Source: Paracoccus isoporae
GTDB lineage: Bacteria; Pseudomonadota; Alphaproteobacteria; Rhodobacterales; Rhodobacteraceae
DNA length: 64,000 nucleotides
Assembly (NCBI RefSeq): GCF_900101865.1
Contig: NZ_FNAH01000008.1
Span: 62,001-126,000, forward strand
Direction of reading: 5' to 3'
Position 1 is the stretch's first letter; every line of letters starts with the position of its first letter. Of this stretch, positions 49,577-58,790 are shown one piece after another. Below the pieces are notes generated by a model. It did not search any database, had not been told where the DNA came from, and saw nothing but the letters and a program-made list of their open reading frames with translations. Position numbers and translations under genes: made by a program.

Positions 49577-50986
49577 ATGATGTATTACAACGAGATGTTC
49601 AACGGCGACGATGTGCGCGAGGCCTATGCGAGCCTGTCGGACTGGGTGGACAAGATGCCCGCGGATTTCCGCCAGATGAAACAGGCCGAGGCCGAGGCGC
49701 TGTTCCGCCGCATCGGGATCACCTTCGCGGTTTACGGCGAAGGCGGCGATCCCGACCGGCTGATCCCCTTCGACATGATGCCGCGGGTCTTCACCCAGGC
49801 CGAGTGGCGGCGGCTGGAGCGCGGCATCAAGCAGCGCGCCAAGGCGCTGAACGCGTTTCTCGCCGATGTCTATTCGCGGGGCGAGATTGTGCGCGCCGGG
49901 CGCATCCCTGCGCGGCTCGTTTATCAGAACGCCGCATATGAAAAGGCAGCGGTCGGTTTCCGCCCCCCGCGCGGTGTCTACAGCCACATCATCGGCGTCG
50001 ATCTGGTCCGCACCGGGCGCGATGATTTCTTCGTGCTGGAGGATAATTGCCGCACCCCGTCCGGCGTCAGCTACATGCTGGAGAACCGCGAGATCATGAT
50101 GCGGATGTTCCCAGAGCTGTTCCGGGGCAACCGCATCGAGCCGGTGGACGGCTATCCCGAATTGCTGCGCCGGACGCTGGAATCGGTGGCGCCCAAGAAA
50201 TGCCAGGGCCGGCCGCGCGTGGTGATCCTGACGCCGGGCCACTACAACAGCGCCTATTACGAGCACAGTTTCCTGGCCAACCTCATGGGTGTGGAACTGG
50301 TCGAGGGCGCGGATCTGTTTGTCGAGGGGGAGTTCGCCTATATCCGCACCACCGAAGGGCCGAAGCGCGTCGATGTGATTTATCGCCGTGTCGATGACGC
50401 CTTCATCGACCCGCTGACCTTCCGCCGCGATTCCATGCTGGGCGTGCCGGGTCTGATGGATGTCTATCGCTCTGGCGGGGTGTCGATCTGCTCGTCGCCC
50501 GGTGCCGGCGTGGCGGACGACAAGGCCATCTACACCTTCGTGCCTGAGATGGTCCGCTTCTACCTCGGCGAGGAGCCGATCCTTAAGAATGTCGATACCT
50601 GGACGCTGTGGGAAGACGATGATTACCGCTACGTGATGGACAATCTGGAAGAGCTGGTGGTGAAAGAGGTCCACGGCTCGGGCGGCTACGGGATGCTGGT
50701 CGGGCCGCGCTCTTCCAAGGCGGAAATCGCCGAGTTCCGCAAGCTGATCGAGGCCAATCCGCATAACTACATCGCGCAGCCGACCCTGTCGCTTTCGACC
50801 TGCCCGACCTTCGTGGAAGACGGCATCGCCCCCCGCCATGTCGATCTGCGGCCCTATTGCCTGTGCGGCGAGCGGATCGAGCTGGTGCCGGGCGGGCTGA
50901 CGCGGGTGGCGCTGAAGGAAGGCAGCCTTGTCGTCAACTCGTCGCAGGGCGGGGGCGTCAAGGACACCTGGGTCTTGTCGGAATAA
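49577..50986 (+). CDS. Circularly permuted ATP-grasp type 2 protein
   Basis: 469 residues, first gene of the Anbu-type operon. Blocks: IPFDMMPRVFTQAEWRRLER, LNAFLADVYSRGEI, ARLVYQNAAYEKAAVGFRPP, FFVLEDNCRTPSGVSYMLEN, ILTPGHYNSAYYEHSFLAN, KEVHGSGGYGMLVGP and YIAQPTLSLSTCPTF. The order matches the circularly permuted ATP-grasp fold, predicted to form amide bonds (peptide or amine ligation) with ATP. The substrate is unknown. The ATG at 49577 has AAGGGG upstream; ATG 49580 is in frame. Followed after 15 nt by the alpha-E gene. Confidence 0.9.
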   Translation: MMYYNEMFNGDDVREAYASLSDWVDKMPADFRQMKQAEAEALFRRIGITFAVYGEGGDPDRLIPFDMMPRVFTQAEWRRLERGIKQRAKALNAFLADVYSRGEIVRAGRIPARLVYQNAAYEKAAVGFRPPRGVYSHIIGVDLVRTGRDDFFVLEDNCRTPSGVSYMLENREIMMRMFPELFRGNRIEPVDGYPELLRRTLESVAPKKCQGRPRVVILTPGHYNSAYYEHSFLANLMGVELVEGADLFVEGEFAYIRTTEGPKRVDVIYRRVDDAFIDPLTFRRDSMLGVPGLMDVYRSGGVSICSSPGAGVADDKAIYTFVPEMVRFYLGEEPILKNVDTWTLWEDDDYRYVMDNLEELVVKEVHGSGGYGMLVGPRSSKAEIAEFRKLIEANPHNYIAQPTLSLSTCPTFVEDGIAPRHVDLRPYCLCGERIELVPGGLTRVALKEGSLVVNSSQGGGVKDTWVLSE

Positions 50987-51001
50987 GGAGGGGGAGAGAA
51001 C

Positions 51002-51949
51002 ATGCTCAGCCGCACCGCATCCAACCTGTTCTGGCTCGGCCGCCATATGGAACGCGCCGAAACCGCCTCGCGCCTGTTCGAGGTCGGCGCGCGCATCACC
51101 TTGCTGCCCAACACCGCCGAGGGGTATCGCAACGAATGGGAATCGCTTCTGCGCGCCTCGGCCTCCTCGCAGCTTTACAAGGGCAAATATGCCGAGGTGA
51201 ACGAGGAGAACATGGAGAAATTCATGATCTTCGACCGCGACCACCAAGGCTCGGTGGCGAGCTGCATGTACAACGCCCGCGAATCCGGCCGCATCGTGCG
51301 CACGGCGCTGACCAGCCGGGTCTGGGATGCGCTGAACGTCGCCTGGCAGGAGCTGCGCGCGATGGATCCGGGGCAGGAGGATGCGGCGGATCTGGCCGAT
51401 ATGGTCGCGCGCCACGCCTCTACCGTCCACGGCGCGATTGACGGCACCCAGCTTCGCAATGACGGGTTCCACTTCATGAAGCTGGGCTATGCCTTGGAAC
51501 GGGCGGATTCCACGGCTCGGGTGCTGGACGTGAAGTATTTCGTGCTGCTGCCGCGGGTGGAATTCGTGGGCTCCGGCCTCGACAGCTATCAATGGCAGGT
51601 GATCCTGCGGGCGCTGTCCGCGCATCGCTCCTTTCACTGGGCCTATGGCGACGATGTCAGCGCCGGGCGGGTCGCGCATTTCCTGATCCTGAACGGCGAG
51701 GCGCCGCGTTCGCTGACCACCTCGGTCCATGAGGCGCTGTGGCATCTCGATGCGCTTGTGCGCCGTTACGGCGATGACGTGCCGCACACGGCGCGCGACC
51801 GGGCGCGCGGCCTGGTGGATCGGCTGGGTGCGCTGAGCATTGAGGATATTTTCGACGAGGGGCTGCACGAGTTCCTGACCGATTTCATCATCGAGATCGG
51901 GCAGATCGCGAATTGCGTGCAAACCGATTATTTCTACGGAAGGGGCTGA
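51002..51949 (+). CDS. Alpha-E domain protein
   Basis: 315 residues, almost entirely helical. MLSRTASNLFWLGRHMERAE and ALERADSTARVLDVKYFVLL are the two conserved hallmark segments; SFHWAYGDDVSAGRVAHFLI and FDEGLHEFLTDFIIEIGQIA follow. The family is fused to or next to circularly permuted ATP-grasp proteins and is taken as their partner; no activity is shown. GGAGAG precedes the ATG. The next gene starts 3 nt after its stop. Confidence 0.92.
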   Translation: MLSRTASNLFWLGRHMERAETASRLFEVGARITLLPNTAEGYRNEWESLLRASASSQLYKGKYAEVNEENMEKFMIFDRDHQGSVASCMYNARESGRIVRTALTSRVWDALNVAWQELRAMDPGQEDAADLADMVARHASTVHGAIDGTQLRNDGFHFMKLGYALERADSTARVLDVKYFVLLPRVEFVGSGLDSYQWQVILRALSAHRSFHWAYGDDVSAGRVAHFLILNGEAPRSLTTSVHEALWHLDALVRRYGDDVPHTARDRARGLVDRLGALSIEDIFDEGLHEFLTDFIIEIGQIANCVQTDYFYGRG

Positions 51950-51951
51950 AG

Positions 51952-52764
51952 ATGCGGCTCAGGATCACCCATCACACGGTCTACGACTACGAACGCCCGG
52001 TCAGTTTCGGGGTGCAGTCGCTGCGGGTCACGCCATCCGTGTTCGAGGGCCAGAAGGTCATCGACTGGCAGGTGGATATGGGCGACACGAGCGAGGCCGG
52101 CGCCGGCTATCGCGACGGGGCCGGGGACTGGGTCCAGCTTTGGACGATCCACGGCCCGATTTCGAAAGTGCCGGTGCGGATCGAGGGCGAGGTCGTCACC
52201 ACCGATCTGGCCGGCGTCCTGCGCGGTCATCGCGAGGTGATCCACCCGATGGTCTATCTGCAAACGACCAAGATGACCGAACCCGACGAGGCGCTGCGCG
52301 ACCTGGCGGCAGGCCCCGAGCAGGGGCTGGGCGATCTGGATCTGGCCCATGCGCTGTCGCATCTGGTGCATGAGAAGGTGGCATATCGGACCGGTGTGAC
52401 CAATGGTCTGTCCACCGCCGCAGAGGTTCTGGCGGCAGGCGGCGGCGTCTGTCAGGATCACGCGCATGTGCTGATGGCCGTGGCGCGCGCGCGCGGCCTG
52501 CCGGCGCGCTATGTCTCGGGCTACCTGCACGCCGATGCGGAGGGCAATATCCACGAGGCGGCACATGCCTGGGCGGAAATCCATGTCGGCGGGCTCGGCT
52601 GGGTCGGGTTCGACGCGGCAAACGCGACCTGTCCCAACGATCTCTATGTCCGCACCGGCTCTGGCCTCGATTCCCGCGACGCCGCACCGATCCGGGGTGT
52701 CACCGCGATGGGCGGCGCCGAGAAGCTCGAGGTCACTGTTGCGGTGAGCCGGGTCGAGGCGTAG
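51952..52764 (+). CDS. Transglutaminase-like cysteine protease family protein
   Basis: 270 residues. The N-terminal beta domain (RLRITHHTVYDYERPVSFGV, SLRVTP) precedes a transglutaminase core with C167 (GGGVCQDHAHV), H205 (HAWAEIHVGGLGW) and D221 (FDAANATCPND), a full Cys-His-Asp triad. It would cleave or transfer isopeptide/peptide bonds, in this context perhaps removing what the ATP-grasp enzyme adds. GGAAGGGG lies just upstream. Third gene of the Anbu-type operon. Confidence 0.92.
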   Translation: MRLRITHHTVYDYERPVSFGVQSLRVTPSVFEGQKVIDWQVDMGDTSEAGAGYRDGAGDWVQLWTIHGPISKVPVRIEGEVVTTDLAGVLRGHREVIHPMVYLQTTKMTEPDEALRDLAAGPEQGLGDLDLAHALSHLVHEKVAYRTGVTNGLSTAAEVLAAGGGVCQDHAHVLMAVARARGLPARYVSGYLHADAEGNIHEAAHAWAEIHVGGLGWVGFDAANATCPNDLYVRTGSGLDSRDAAPIRGVTAMGGAEKLEVTVAVSRVEA

Positions 52765-52795
52765 ACAGCGCCGCAACGGGAACCGTGAGTCTAAG

Positions 52796-53524
52796 ATGAC
52801 CTATTGCGTCGCGCTGAAGCTGAATGCCGGGCTGGTGCTTTTGTCCGATACGCGGACCAATGCCGGGCTCGACAATATATCGACCTATCGCAAGATGTTC
52901 TTCTTCGAGGAACCAGGCGAGCGGGTGATCGCGATCATGACCGCGGGCAGCCTGTCGGTGACGCAGACCACCATTGCGCGGCTGCAGGAGGCGATCGATC
53001 ACCCCGATTCGGGCGAGCATAACTCGATCATGAAGGCCTCCTCGATGCTGGGTGTGGTCGGTGTCATCGGTGAGACGCTGTCGCGGACGCGCCGCGAAAT
53101 CGCCGCGCAGCATGCCGATCTGCGCCAGAGCCAGGCCTCGGCCAGCATGATCGTGGCCGGGCAGCGTGCGGGCGGCGAGATGCGGCTGTTTCTGATCTAT
53201 CCCGAGGGCAACCATATCGAGGCCACCGAGGACACGCCCTATCTGCAGATCGGAGAGCATAAATACGGCAAGCCGATCCTCGACCGGGTGGTGACGCCCG
53301 CGACCAGCCTGGAGGACGCGCAGAAGGCGGTGCTGCTGTCGATGGATTCGACGATGAAATCGAACCTCTCCGTGGGCATGCCGCTGGATCTTGCGATCAT
53401 CGAGAAGGATGCCTGCCAGATCAGCGCCAAGCGCCGCATCATGCAGAGCGATGCGCAATTCTCGGCCATGTCCGACGCCTGGTCCGAGGCGCTGCGCGAA
53501 GCCTTCGTGCAGATGCCGCTTTAG
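52796..53524 (+). CDS. Anbu-type proteasome-like peptidase
   Basis: 242 residues of the ancestral beta-subunit (Anbu) type of Ntn hydrolase, COG3484. The N terminus MTYCVALKLNAGLVLLSDTR exposes Thr2 as nucleophile after Met removal; D18 and K33 (TYRKMFFF) match the proteasome-like active-site set. SDTRTNAGLDNISTYRKM is diagnostic. VIAIMTAGSLSVTQTTIARL and ASMIVAGQRAGGEMRLFLIY follow. Distinct from HslV (about 175 residues); known Anbu proteins form open helical or ring assemblies. Starts 32 nt after the transglutaminase gene, weak SD. Last gene of the operon. Confidence 0.9.
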   Translation: MTYCVALKLNAGLVLLSDTRTNAGLDNISTYRKMFFFEEPGERVIAIMTAGSLSVTQTTIARLQEAIDHPDSGEHNSIMKASSMLGVVGVIGETLSRTRREIAAQHADLRQSQASASMIVAGQRAGGEMRLFLIYPEGNHIEATEDTPYLQIGEHKYGKPILDRVVTPATSLEDAQKAVLLSMDSTMKSNLSVGMPLDLAIIEKDACQISAKRRIMQSDAQFSAMSDAWSEALREAFVQMPL

Positions 53525-53540
53525 GCGGCGGCTTGCGCGA

Positions 53541-56174
53541 TCAGCTCAGAGATTTCAGCTCGTAGATCAGATCGAGCGCCTCGCGCGGCGACAGCGCGTC
53601 GGGGTTGATGTCCCGCAGCCGGGCTTCGGCCTCGCTGTCCCTGGGTTTGTCCGCCGCCGGAGCCGCAGCCGGGGGCGGGGCCGCGCGGAACAGCGGCAGA
53701 TCGTCGATGATCTCGGCGGGATGGACCGCGCCCTCGCGCTCGCCCGATTCCAGCAGGTTCAGAATGTCGCGCGCCCGCGTCACCACCGCATCGGGCAGCC
53801 CGGCCAGCCGGGCCACCTGCACCCCGTAGGAGCGGTCGGCGGCGCCCTTGCGGACTTCGTGCAGAAAGATCACCTCGCCCTCCCATTCGCGCACGGCGAC
53901 GGTGGCATTCTCGACCCCGTCCAGCTTGGCGGCGAGCGCGGTCAGTTCGTGATAATGCGTCGCAAACAGCGCCCGGCAGCGATTGACGGCCTGAAGGTTT
54001 TCCATCACCGCCCAGGCGATCGACAGCCCGTCCCAAGTTGCGGTGCCGCGCCCGATCTCGTCCAGGATGACAAGCGCGCGGTCATCGGCCTGATTGAGGA
54101 TGGCGGCCGTCTCGACCATCTCGACCATGAAGGTCGAACGGCCCCGCGCCAGATCATCCGCCGCGCCGACGCGGCTGAAGAGCTGGCTGACCAGCCCGAT
54201 ATGCGCGCGCGCCGCAGGAACGAACGCGCCTGCCTGCGCGAGAATGGCGATCAGCGCGTTCTGGCGCAGAAAGGTCGATTTCCCGGCCATGTTGGGTCCG
54301 GTCAGCAGCCAGATCGCCGGGGTCTCGCCCTCGGTCAGCGCGCAGTCATTGGCGACGAAGCTTTCCGCCTTGCGTTTCAGCGCGCGTTCGACGACCGGAT
54401 GCCGCCCGGCCTCGATCCGAAAGGCGCGGCTGTCATCGACAAGCGGGCGGGTCCAGCCTTCGCCAGTGGCCAGATCGGCGAAGGCGGCGCTCAGGTCGAT
54501 CTCGGCCAGGGCACGGGCCGCCTGTCCGATCGGCGCCGCGGCCGTCAGCACCGCCTCGCGCAGACGGGCGAAGATCGCCCGCTCCATCTCCAGCGCGCGG
54601 TCGCGGGCGTTGACGATGCGGGTCTCCAGCTCGGACAACTCGACCGTCGTGAATCTGATCTGGTTGGCGGTGGTCTGGCGGTGGATGAAAGTCTCCGAGA
54701 GGGGCGGTGCCATCATCTTCTGCGCATGGGTCGCCGTGGTCTCGATGAAATAGCCCAGCACATTGTTGTGCTTCATCTTGAGGCTCGCGACACCGGCCAG
54801 TTCGGCATATTCGCCCTGCATCCGCGCAATCACGCCCCGGCCTTCGTCGCGCAATTGCCGCGTCTCGTCCAGATCGGCATCGAAGCCCGAGGCCACGAAG
54901 CCGCCATCGCGGGCGAGCAATGGTGGCTCGGCGATCAGCGCGTCGTCCAGCAGATCGATCAGTTCCTCATGCCCGGTCAGATCTTTCGCCGCCTCTCTCA
55001 GCAGGGTCGGGGAGTCGTCCTGCAACATCCCGGCCACCGTGATCGCCTGGGTCAGCCCGGACCGGATCGCGCCCAGATCGCGCGGCCCGCCCCGGTCAAG
55101 CGCCAGCCGTGACAGCGCCCTGTCCATATCCGGCACACGCGACAGCGCCTCGCGCAGATCGGCGGTCAGGCCGGCATCCTCGGCCAGATGCTGCACCGCA
55201 TCATGTCGCGCCCGGATCGTGTCGAGATCGCGCGAGGGCGCAGAAATCCGCCGTTCGAGCAATCGCGCCCCGGCGGCGGTCGCGGTGCGGTCGATGGACG
55301 CCAGCAGCGAGCCGTCGCGCCCGCCCGACAGCGCCTGTGTCAGTTCCAGATTGCGCCGCGTCGCCGCGTCGATCTGCATCGCGCCCGCGATCTGCTCGCG
55401 CTGCGGCAGGCGGAGCAGAGGTAGCTGGGATTTCTGGGTCAGTTCCAGATAATCCGCAATCGCCCCCATCGCGGCGAGTTCCGCGCGTGAGAAGCTGCCG
55501 AACCCGTCCAGCGTCTCGACCTTGAACAGGGCGGTCAGACGACGCACGGCGGCGGTGGATTCGAAACTCCCCTGCGGCAATTCGGTCAGCGCCGCCCCGG
55601 CCTCTTCGGCCAGATCCTCAAGCCGCGCGCCTTCGGCCACCAGCAATTCGCGCGGGGCGATCCGGGCCAGTTCCGGGGCCAGCCGCGCCTGCGGGCAGGC
55701 CATGACCCGGAACGCGCCGGTCGAGATATCGGCCCATGCCAGCGCGGTGTCGTCGCGCACCTGCGCAAACGCCGCCAGGAAATTATGGCGCCGCGCCTCC
55801 AGCAGCGTCTCTTCGGTCAGCGTGCCGGGCGTCACCAACCGCACCACATCGCGGGCCACGACGGATTTGCTGCCGCGCTTCTTGGCTTCGGCCGGATCCT
55901 CCATCTGCTCGGCGATGGCGACGCGGAACCCCTTGCGGATCAGCGTCAGAAGATAGCTCTCGGCGGCATGGACCGGGACGCCACACATCGGGATAGGCTG
56001 GCCCTGATGCGTGCCACGCTTGGTCAGCGCGATATCGAGGGCAGCTGCGGCCGAGACCGCGTCGTCAAAGAACATCTCGTAGAAATCGCCCATCCGGTAG
56101 AACAGCAGCGCACCCGGATTGGCCTCGCGGATCGCGAGATACTGGGCCATCATCGGGGTCGGCTGGTCGGACAT
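53541..56174 (-). CDS. mutS: DNA mismatch repair protein MutS
   Basis: 877 residues, full length. N-terminal mismatch-binding domain with ALLFYRMGDFYEMFFDDAV (Phe-x-Glu motif), connector, lever/clamp domains, then the ATPase with Walker A GPNMAGKST, LARGRSTFMVEMVETAAILN (Q-loop/signature) and VILDEIGRGTATWDGLSIAW (Walker B). GVQVARLAGLPDAVVTRARDI and a C-terminal dimerisation tail end it. AAGGAGG lies seven nt before the ATG at 56174. Convergent with the Anbu operon, 16 nt between stops. Confidence 0.97.
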   Translation of the reverse strand: MSDQPTPMMAQYLAIREANPGALLFYRMGDFYEMFFDDAVSAAAALDIALTKRGTHQGQPIPMCGVPVHAAESYLLTLIRKGFRVAIAEQMEDPAEAKKRGSKSVVARDVVRLVTPGTLTEETLLEARRHNFLAAFAQVRDDTALAWADISTGAFRVMACPQARLAPELARIAPRELLVAEGARLEDLAEEAGAALTELPQGSFESTAAVRRLTALFKVETLDGFGSFSRAELAAMGAIADYLELTQKSQLPLLRLPQREQIAGAMQIDAATRRNLELTQALSGGRDGSLLASIDRTATAAGARLLERRISAPSRDLDTIRARHDAVQHLAEDAGLTADLREALSRVPDMDRALSRLALDRGGPRDLGAIRSGLTQAITVAGMLQDDSPTLLREAAKDLTGHEELIDLLDDALIAEPPLLARDGGFVASGFDADLDETRQLRDEGRGVIARMQGEYAELAGVASLKMKHNNVLGYFIETTATHAQKMMAPPLSETFIHRQTTANQIRFTTVELSELETRIVNARDRALEMERAIFARLREAVLTAAAPIGQAARALAEIDLSAAFADLATGEGWTRPLVDDSRAFRIEAGRHPVVERALKRKAESFVANDCALTEGETPAIWLLTGPNMAGKSTFLRQNALIAILAQAGAFVPAARAHIGLVSQLFSRVGAADDLARGRSTFMVEMVETAAILNQADDRALVILDEIGRGTATWDGLSIAWAVMENLQAVNRCRALFATHYHELTALAAKLDGVENATVAVREWEGEVIFLHEVRKGAADRSYGVQVARLAGLPDAVVTRARDILNLLESGEREGAVHPAEIIDDLPLFRAAPPPAAAPAADKPRDSEAEARLRDINPDALSPREALDLIYELKSLS

Positions 56175-56255
56175 ATGCGGCCTCCTTCTGGCGGCCTGTT
56201 CTAGCGCATCACGCGGTGATTGCCAGAGCGCGCGAGACACCGCGCCACGCCGCGG

Positions 56256-57521
56256 TCACGCGGTCAGGCGGACCCCGTCATGCCCGGTGATGTCGCACTC
56301 CACCAGCGTGCCTTCGGGCATGTCGCGGTCAAACGCGACCTCGGTGAACTGCTCGGTCCGCCCGATGCGCGGCCCTTCGGTCAGGATGCGGTGCCTGCGG
56401 CCGGTCTGCGCCTCCAGATGGGTGCGTAGGGCGGCGTCGCCCGCCGCGCGCAGCCGGGCGGCACGATCCTTGATCGCCTTGCCGTTCACTGCGGGCATCC
56501 GCGCGGCGGGGGTGCCTTTGCGCGCCGAATAGGGAAAGACATGCAGGAAGGTCAGTCCGCAATCCCCGACCAGCTTCAGCGAGTTCTCGAACATCGCCTC
56601 GGTCTCGGTCGGAAAACCCGCGATGATGTCGGCGCCGAAGACGATCTCGGGGCGCAGGCGGCGAGCCTCCTCGCAGAAGCGGATGGCATCGTCGCGCAGA
56701 TGGCGGCGTTTCATGCGCTTCAGGATCATGTCGTCCCCGGCCTGAAGCGAGAGATGCAGATGCGGCATCAGCCGTTTTTCGGTCGCGATGGCCTGCATGA
56801 GATTGTCGTCGGCCTCGATGGAATCGATGGACGAGATCCGCAGCCGCGGCAGATCCGGCACCAGCTTCAGGATCCGCATGACCAGATCGCCAAGCCGCGG
56901 CGTTCCGGGCAGATCGGCGCCCCAGGAGGTGAGGTCCACCCCGGTCAGTACGACCTCATTGAAGCCGCGATCCCGCAGCCGCTTGATCTGGTCCACCACC
57001 ACACCCGCAGGCACGGAACGCGAATTGCCGCGACCATAGGGAATGATGCAGAAGGTGCAGCGATGGTCGCAGCCATTCTGGACCTGCACATAGGCGCGGT
57101 GCCGCCGGAACCCGTCGATCAGATGGCCGGCCGTTTCCTCGACCGACATGATGTCATCGACGATCACCCGCTCGGTCCGGCCGATCAGATCAGGGGTCAG
57201 GCTGGCCCAGGTCGAGGGCTGCATCTTCTCTGAGTTGCCGATAACACGCGTCACCTCGGGCATGGCGGCAAAGGTTTCGGGCTCGGTCTGGGCCGCGCAG
57301 CCGGTGACGATGACCGGCGCGCCGGGGTTGTCGCGGGCCAGACGGCGGATGTCCTGTCGCGCCTTGCGCACCGCCTCGGCGGTCACGGCGCAGGTGTTCA
57401 CGATCACCGCGCCTTGCAGCCCGGCAGAGGCGGCCATCTCGCGCATCGCCTCGGATTCGTAAGCGTTGAGCCGGCAGCCATGGGTGGAGAACACCGCCTG
57501 TTTCAGATCCGGCGCGCTCAT
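56256..57521 (-). CDS. mtaB: tRNA threonylcarbamoyladenosine methylthiotransferase MtaB
   Basis: 421-residue radical-SAM enzyme converting t6A37 to ms2t6A37 in tRNA. The N-terminal UPF0004 domain has FSTHGCRLNAYESEAM, IVNTCAVTAEAVRKARQDIR and VTGCAAQ (three Cys for one 4Fe-4S cluster). The radical-SAM CxxxCxxC is GCDHRCTFCIIPYGRG. The C-terminal TRAM-like part includes RRHRILTEGPRIGRTEQFTE. RRLARDN and HGCRLN favour MtaB over MiaB. ATGA overlap on the dapF stop. Confidence 0.92.
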   Translation of the reverse strand: MSAPDLKQAVFSTHGCRLNAYESEAMREMAASAGLQGAVIVNTCAVTAEAVRKARQDIRRLARDNPGAPVIVTGCAAQTEPETFAAMPEVTRVIGNSEKMQPSTWASLTPDLIGRTERVIVDDIMSVEETAGHLIDGFRRHRAYVQVQNGCDHRCTFCIIPYGRGNSRSVPAGVVVDQIKRLRDRGFNEVVLTGVDLTSWGADLPGTPRLGDLVMRILKLVPDLPRLRISSIDSIEADDNLMQAIATEKRLMPHLHLSLQAGDDMILKRMKRRHLRDDAIRFCEEARRLRPEIVFGADIIAGFPTETEAMFENSLKLVGDCGLTFLHVFPYSARKGTPAARMPAVNGKAIKDRAARLRAAGDAALRTHLEAQTGRRHRILTEGPRIGRTEQFTEVAFDRDMPEGTLVECDITGHDGVRLTA

Positions 57522-58345
57522 CCCCGCCACACCCCGTCAAAGACATGCGCGGTCGGCCCGGTCATCCAGACCCCATCCTCGCGCCAGTCGATCCAGAGCG
57601 TGCCGCCGGCGAGCTCCACCTGCACCTTGCGCCCGGTCAGCCCGCGCCGCGCCGCCGCCACCGCCGCCGCGCAGGAGCACGAGCCAGAGGCCAGCGTCTT
57701 GCCCACGCCGCGTTCCCAGATGCGCACATGCAGCGTATCGGGCGCGATGAGCTGCGCCACCTCGACATTGGTGCGTTCGGGAAAAAGCGGATGAACCTCG
57801 TGGCGCGCACCGAACGCGTCGAAATTGCCGATCCCGCCCGGGTCGTCGACGAAGAAGGTCATATGCGGATTGCCCATCCCCGTGGCCACCGGATCGCCCT
57901 CGATCGGCAGGTGGTCGAGATCCACCGCCTCGGCCAGCGGAATGTCGCGCCACTCGAGCACCGGCGGGCCCATATTCACCCGCGTCAGCCCACAGCCCGC
58001 ATCCTCGGCCGCCAGCACGGCATGATCGGTGCGCAGCCGCAGCCGGTCGCGTCCCGTCCCGTCCATCACGAACCGCGCGATGCAGCGTGTCGCGTTCCCG
58101 CACGCGGCCGAGCGCGACCCGTCGGCGTTGAAGAACACCAGCCGCGCATCGACCTCATCGTCATGCGCGATGGTTGCCATCTGGTCGAAACCCACGCCGA
58201 AATGCCTGTCCGCCATGGCCGTGATCGTGGCAGCATCGGGCGCCTCGATCCCGTGACGGAGATCGATGACGACGAAGTCATTGCCAAGCCCGTGCATCTT
58301 CATGAAGGGCAGGCCGGGGGTGCGGGCGTGTTCCATGCCCGCCAT
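57518..58345 (-). CDS. dapF: Diaminopimelate epimerase
   Basis: 275 residues, converting LL- to meso-diaminopimelate for lysine and peptidoglycan synthesis. FMKMHGLGNDFVVIDLR opens it; the catalytic cysteines are C82 in SAACGNATRCIA and the one in KTLASGSCSCAA. GNPHMTFFVDD and HPLFPERTNVEV bind substrate. The start at 58345 gives eight residues more than the ATG at 58336; SD signals are weak for both. Translationally coupled to mtaB. Confidence 0.94.
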   Translation of the reverse strand: MAGMEHARTPGLPFMKMHGLGNDFVVIDLRHGIEAPDAATITAMADRHFGVGFDQMATIAHDDEVDARLVFFNADGSRSAACGNATRCIARFVMDGTGRDRLRLRTDHAVLAAEDAGCGLTRVNMGPPVLEWRDIPLAEAVDLDHLPIEGDPVATGMGNPHMTFFVDDPGGIGNFDAFGARHEVHPLFPERTNVEVAQLIAPDTLHVRIWERGVGKTLASGSCSCAAAVAAARRGLTGRKVQVELAGGTLWIDWREDGVWMTGPTAHVFDGVWRG

Positions 58346-58433
58346 ATAGTCGCCCCGGAAAGTTTTCGCCAGAAGCGTGTTTTTTGCGCTTGACCCCACC
58401 GATGCGCAAAACTAGGAAAGCGCCCTGTGATGT

Positions 58434-58509
58434 GGGCCGTTAGCTCAGTTGGTAGAGCAACTGACTTTTAATCAGTGGGTCGCAGGTTCGAATCCTGCAC
58501 GGCTCACCA
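58434..58509 (+). tRNA. tRNA-Lys (anticodon UUU)
   Basis: Complete cloverleaf: acceptor GGGCCGT / ACGGCTC, D stem GCTC/GAGC, anticodon stem ACTGA/TCAGT with loop CTTTTAA, T stem GCAGG/CCTGC with loop TTCGAAT, discriminator A and encoded CCA (58507-58509). Confidence 0.98.
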
Positions 58510-58580
58510 CGTCCTTCCACCAACCCCGCCGATGCCCTGGCCATTCCGCGCGCCGCGGGGCGGTGCCGGTGGAACGCGCG

Positions 58581-58596
58581 CATGCAGACCTGCATG
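58581..58596. promoter_or_regulatory. 16-bp palindrome between tRNA-Lys and the IclR gene
   Basis: CATGCAG AC CTGCATG, perfect 7-bp arms, followed by an AT-rich stretch (58603-58645) in an otherwise GC-rich 281-nt interval. It is a candidate operator about 195 nt before the IclR start; the AT-rich part may hold the promoter. Confidence 0.4.
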
Positions 58597-58790
58597 GCGG
58601 CGGTTTAACCACATATGAAAAACCTTTTCTTATTTGGCGAAGTGCTGATAAGCTGTTGAAATTGCGCTTGTCCGCTGCGTGTCTTCGGCATCGACCGGTC
58701 GGGCCGGCCACGCGGCGCTGTCGCCGGGTCGTGACGGCCCGGCTTGCAGTCGCACGCGGCTTTGGACAAGACTACGCGGCATTGCAGGAG

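Noticed and set aside
49382..51922. An 846-codon open frame on the minus strand.
   Set aside because: It lies antisense to the ATP-grasp and alpha-E genes, reads as His/Arg/Gln-rich text without domains, and arises from codon bias in high-GC DNA.
58613..58657. A 14-codon plus-strand ORF starting MKNLFLFG in the AT-rich island before the IclR gene.
   Set aside because: No SD, no run of regulatory codons and no attenuator structure; more likely promoter DNA.
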